A DNA stretch of 64,000 bases from Paracoccus onubensis (GTDB taxonomy: Bacteria > Pseudomonadota > Alphaproteobacteria > Rhodobacterales > Rhodobacteraceae): positions 81,141 to 145,140 of the forward strand of contig NZ_QZCG01000014.1 of the NCBI RefSeq assembly GCF_003591515.1. The letters run 5' to 3'. Positions within the stretch are counted from its first letter, which is position 1. Each line of letters begins with the position of its first letter. Both the position numbers and the translations under genes were made by a program. The notes beneath the pieces are model-generated. The model worked only from the letters and a program-made list of their open reading frames with translations. It made no database searches and had not been told where the DNA came from. Positions 61,184-64,000 of the stretch are shown piece by piece.

Positions 61184-62650
61184 ATGAATCTTGCCAAACA
61201 TGTCCTGCAAGCGGGTGCATCGCGGCCCGACAAGCTGGCGCTCTCGGTCATCGGGCCTTCGCGGGCGGAACGCTGGTCATATGCCCGGCTGATCGGCGCG
61301 GTGCGCGGAACGGCGACCGGGTTGCTTCAGGCCGGGGTTCGGCCCGGCGACCGGCTGCTGATGCGGCTGGGCAATACCGCCGCCTTTCCCATCACCTATC
61401 TGGGGGCCATCACTGCGGGCATTGTCCCTATCCCCACCTCTTCCATGCTGACCATGCGCGAGATTTCGAAGATCGCCGCCGAAACCGACCCGGCATTGAT
61501 CGTCGCGGGCGACGGTATCGCCCTGCCCGATCATCCCGCCCCGGTGCTGTCCGAACGCGATCTGAGCGGGTTCGGCACGCTGCCACCGGCGGAATATGCG
61601 CAGGGCGATCCGGACCGGCTGGCCTATATCATCTATACCTCGGGAAGTTCCGGCCATCCCCGCGCGGTCATGCATGCGCATCGTGCGATCCTGGCCCGGA
61701 GGATGATGTTCGATGGCTGGTATGGGCTGCGCGAAAACGACCGGATGATGCATGCCGGCGCATTCAACTGGACCTATACGCTGGGAACGGGCCTCATGGA
61801 TCCGTGGACGATGGGCGCCACTGCACTGATTCCGGCAGGCGGCACGGCGATTGAGCAGCTTCCCCTGCTGGCCGCCCGCCACGGCGCGACGATCCTCGCC
61901 GCCGCGCCGGGTGTGTTCCGGCGGATGCTGCGGGCCGAATGGCGGCCTGTCGCCAACCTGCGCCACGGTCTTGCAGCGGGTGAGCGGCTTGATCCCGGCC
62001 TGCGCACGGAATGGCTGGACCGCACCGGAACGGATCTGCATGAAGCGATGGGCGCCTCGGAAATCTCGACCTTCATCTCGGGCAGCCCGGACCGCCCCGC
62101 GCCCGCCGCTACCGCCGGTTTTCCTCAGCCCGGACGCTATGTCGCCGTATTGGATGACCAGGGTTCTCCTCTTCCCGCGGGACAGCCCGGCGCCCTTGCC
62201 GTTCGCAGCGACGATCCGGGCTTGTTCCTTGGCTATCTCGGCCAGCCCGGTGAAACCGCCTCCCGTTTCCGGGGCGCCTGGTTCCTGACCGGCGATCAGG
62301 CGCAGCAGGATGCGAATGGCGCGATCACCCTGCTTGGCCGTGCCGACGATATCATGAATGCCGGGGGCTTCCGCGTCGCCCCGCCCGAAATCGAAGAGGT
62401 GCTGTCCGGCTTCCCCGGCGCGGGCGATGTCGCCTGTACCGAAATCGCCGTCGGCTCCGGCAGCAGCATCATCGCAGCCTTCTGGACAGGAGCCGCAGAG
62501 GCCGCCGGATTGCGGGAATTCGCCGAAGCCAATCTGGCACGCTATAAACAGCCCCGCGAATATATCCGGCTGGACGCCCTGCCGCGGACCGCAACCGGGA
62601 AGATCAACCGCCGCGCATTGCGCGAAACCCATAGCAAGGATACGGCATGA
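61184..62650 (+). CDS. Acyl-CoA synthetase (AMP-dependent ligase)
   Basis: The 488-residue adenylate-forming enzyme has the P-loop IIYTSGSSGHPRAVMHAH, the A5 region EAMGASEISTFIS, the A7 region WFLTGDQ, A8 GRADDIMNAGGFRVAPPEIEEV and the catalytic lysine in RTATGKINRRAL. It activates a carboxylic acid as an AMP ester and transfers it to CoA. It is on the short side for the family, and the substrate (short-chain or aromatic acid) cannot be assigned. It overlaps the next gene by four bases. Confidence 0.9.
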   Translation: MNLAKHVLQAGASRPDKLALSVIGPSRAERWSYARLIGAVRGTATGLLQAGVRPGDRLLMRLGNTAAFPITYLGAITAGIVPIPTSSMLTMREISKIAAETDPALIVAGDGIALPDHPAPVLSERDLSGFGTLPPAEYAQGDPDRLAYIIYTSGSSGHPRAVMHAHRAILARRMMFDGWYGLRENDRMMHAGAFNWTYTLGTGLMDPWTMGATALIPAGGTAIEQLPLLAARHGATILAAAPGVFRRMLRAEWRPVANLRHGLAAGERLDPGLRTEWLDRTGTDLHEAMGASEISTFISGSPDRPAPAATAGFPQPGRYVAVLDDQGSPLPAGQPGALAVRSDDPGLFLGYLGQPGETASRFRGAWFLTGDQAQQDANGAITLLGRADDIMNAGGFRVAPPEIEEVLSGFPGAGDVACTEIAVGSGSSIIAAFWTGAAEAAGLREFAEANLARYKQPREYIRLDALPRTATGKINRRALRETHSKDTA

Positions 62651-63279
62651 CCCGTCTCGACATCTTTTCCGACCCGGTCTGCCCATGGTGCCTGATCGGC
62701 AAGCTGGAACTGGACCGGGCGCTTGAAAGCCGCCCGGATCATCCTTTCGAGATCATCTGGCATCCTTTTCGCCTGAACCCGCAAATGCCACGCGAAGGGA
62801 TCGACCGGCTCGATTACCTGAAATCCAAGCCCGGTGCCGCCGATGCCGCGCGCGCCGTGGCCGAACGGGCCGCCGCAATGGGACTGGAGCTGAAGCTGCC
62901 CGCGCGCCAGCCCGATACGACCGATGCGCACAGGCTGATGCATTGGGCCGGGCTCGAGGGAGCCCAGACCCGCGTCATGTCGGGACTGCTGCACGCCTAT
63001 TGGCAGGAGGGGCGCGATATCGGCGACAAGGCCGAACTGTCCCGCATCGCCGCTGCCGCCGGAATGGACGAAACCATGACCACGCGGCTTCTGGACAGCG
63101 ATGCCGACCGCGATGAGGTCATCTCGCGCGAGATGCATGCAAGGCAGCGCGGCATCAACGCGGTACCGATGTATATCATCGCGGATACCCATGCCGTCAG
63201 CGGAGCACAGCCCGCCAACCTCTGGCAAAATGTCATCGACGAATTGACGCAAGGCGCGCCCCGCCCGGACCAGCATTAA
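62647..63279 (+). CDS. DsbA/FrnE-family oxidoreductase
   Basis: The 210-residue thioredoxin-fold protein has the active site DPVCPWCLIGK at residues 9-19 and the cis-proline loop INAVPMYII near residue 173. It lacks a signal peptide and is probably cytoplasmic, as for FrnE and 2-hydroxychromene-2-carboxylate isomerase-like proteins. It is translationally coupled to the acyl-CoA synthetase, which suggests a shared but unknown task. Confidence 0.9.
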   Translation: MTRLDIFSDPVCPWCLIGKLELDRALESRPDHPFEIIWHPFRLNPQMPREGIDRLDYLKSKPGAADAARAVAERAAAMGLELKLPARQPDTTDAHRLMHWAGLEGAQTRVMSGLLHAYWQEGRDIGDKAELSRIAAAAGMDETMTTRLLDSDADRDEVISREMHARQRGINAVPMYIIADTHAVSGAQPANLWQNVIDELTQGAPRPDQH

Positions 63280-63347
63280 TGTTTCGGACGATCTGAAATG
63301 CGCCGCAATCGCTTGATCCCGCCCCGGCGTCATGCTTACGTCCGTCG

Positions 63348-63923
63348 ATGAGTCACACGCGCCGCCTTTACATATGCTGCATTCTTGCCATCATCGCCGC
63401 CTCTGCGCTCTGGCTGTGGTGGCAGGGCCGCGTGCTGATCTGCAAATGCGGCACGGTGCGTCTGTGGCATGGCGAGGTGATGAGTTCCGAGAACTCCCAG
63501 CATCTGCTGGACTGGTACAGCCCAAGCCATCTGATCCACGGCTTCCTGTTCTTCGCCCTATCCGTGTTGTTCTGCCGGCTTGCGGGACGGCAGATGCAAT
63601 TCTTCCCGGCGCTCACCATCTCGACCCTGATCGAGGCGGCATGGGAACTGGTCGAGAACAGCAACAGCGTCATCGAGCGTTACCGCTCGGTCACGATCTC
63701 GCTCGATTATTACGGCGATTCCGTGGTGAATTCGGTATCGGATATCGCCATGATGATCCTCGGTTTCGGGATGGCCTCCCGCCTGCCGGTCTGGCTGTCG
63801 GTTCTGTTGGTGGTCGGGATGGAAATCGTCACGATGCTGGTGATCCGCGACGGATTGCTGCTGAACATCGTGATGCTGCTGCACCCTTTGGACGCGATCC
63901 GCGAATGGCAGGCGCTGCGTTAA
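63348..63923 (+). CDS. DUF2585 family membrane protein (UPF0314)
   Basis: The 191-residue protein has about five membrane segments. It carries the family pattern CKCGTVRLWHGEVMSSENSQHLLDWY and SLDYYGDSVVNSVSDIAMM. The two close cysteines (CKC) and the histidines after the first helix could bind a metal; that is an inference. Function is unknown. It lies 68 bases after the DsbA-like gene. Confidence 0.9.
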   Translation: MSHTRRLYICCILAIIAASALWLWWQGRVLICKCGTVRLWHGEVMSSENSQHLLDWYSPSHLIHGFLFFALSVLFCRLAGRQMQFFPALTISTLIEAAWELVENSNSVIERYRSVTISLDYYGDSVVNSVSDIAMMILGFGMASRLPVWLSVLLVVGMEIVTMLVIRDGLLLNIVMLLHPLDAIREWQALR

Positions 63924-63977
63924 GGCGGTTCCACGCTTCGTTTCCTCGCCTGCCCGCACCCGACGCAACTCTCCCTG

Positions 63978-64000
63978 CCCCTTCTTCTTTGTCCAAATAC
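63978..64000. repeat. Dispersed hairpin/tail repeat, copy E (cut by window end)
   Basis: Only the tail is visible: CCCCTTCTTCTTTGTCCAAA then TAC, which is the reverse complement of the tail of copy B. The hairpin part would lie beyond the window. It again follows the 3' end of a gene. Confidence 0.65.

Noticed and set aside
1..64000. tRNA genes, CRISPR arrays, prophage or integrative element
   Set aside because: No cloverleaf with a TTC-loop signature, no regularly spaced short repeats, and no integrase, recombinase or phage structural gene was seen.

Overview
The window reads as chromosomal DNA of a GC-rich alphaproteobacterium of the Rhodobacteraceae, most like Paracoccus. This is inferred from the CcrM methyltransferase, the ChvE/Ggu/GbpR sugar locus, the aerobic CobS/CobT chelatase subunits, a DUF2585 protein, Rhodobacteraceae-type Hint proteins and the long forms of PstA and PstC. 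No tRNA, rRNA, CRISPR array, prophage or IS transposase is visible. Gene density is high, and many neighbours overlap by 1 or 4 bases.

Layout. 1-5150: phosphate operon pstS-pstC-pstA-pstB-phoU (minus strand) behind a four-repeat Pho box. 5480-9019: a small unknown protein, then cobS and cobT. 9047-11885: a Hint-domain protein, YqgE and a DsbD-like protein. 12033-23979: a nine-gene sugar regulon (chvE, gguA, gguB, gguC, sugar-acid dehydratase, sugar dehydrogenase, lactonase, galM, dgoK, dgoA) with a divergent GbpR-type LysR regulator. It encodes uptake and oxidative breakdown of D-galactose, and probably L-arabinose, through 2-keto-3-deoxy acids. 24124-29329: an RND pump with two adaptor proteins. 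29588-43816: mixed single genes and small operons (hydrolase, aldo/keto reductase, YbaK-like deacylase, lytic transglycosylase, MFS exporter plus a sulfotransferase-like/GT90 fusion, allA, rnhB, ccrM, an orphan TRAP permease, L,D-transpeptidase, extensin-like protein, GST).

44047-57531 holds the spc and alpha ribosomal genes in an unusual arrangement. rplO-secY-adk-rpsM-rpsK-rpoA-rplQ run on the minus strand. rpmC to rpmD run on the plus strand and diverge from rplO. Between adk and rpsM sits a tandem duplication of about 1.8 kb carrying two further Hint-domain genes on the opposite strand. The two units share nearly identical leaders (about 94% by eye), promoters and Hint domains, but their N-terminal modules are unrelated. 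57830-64000: alpha/beta hydrolase, thrS, a cold-shock gene, acyl-CoA ligase, DsbA-like oxidoreductase and a DUF2585 membrane protein.

The most interesting signals are: (1) the tandem Hint units with exchanged N-terminal modules inside the ribosomal operon, including stem-loops whose stems are conserved while their loops differ; (2) the broken and inverted spc operon; (3) a dispersed hairpin-plus-tail repeat found five times, always beyond a gene 3' end and in four fully visible cases between convergent genes; (4) a fusion of a PAPS-loop-defective sulfotransferase-like domain to a GT90 domain; (5) two GANTC sites inside the putative ccrM promoter.
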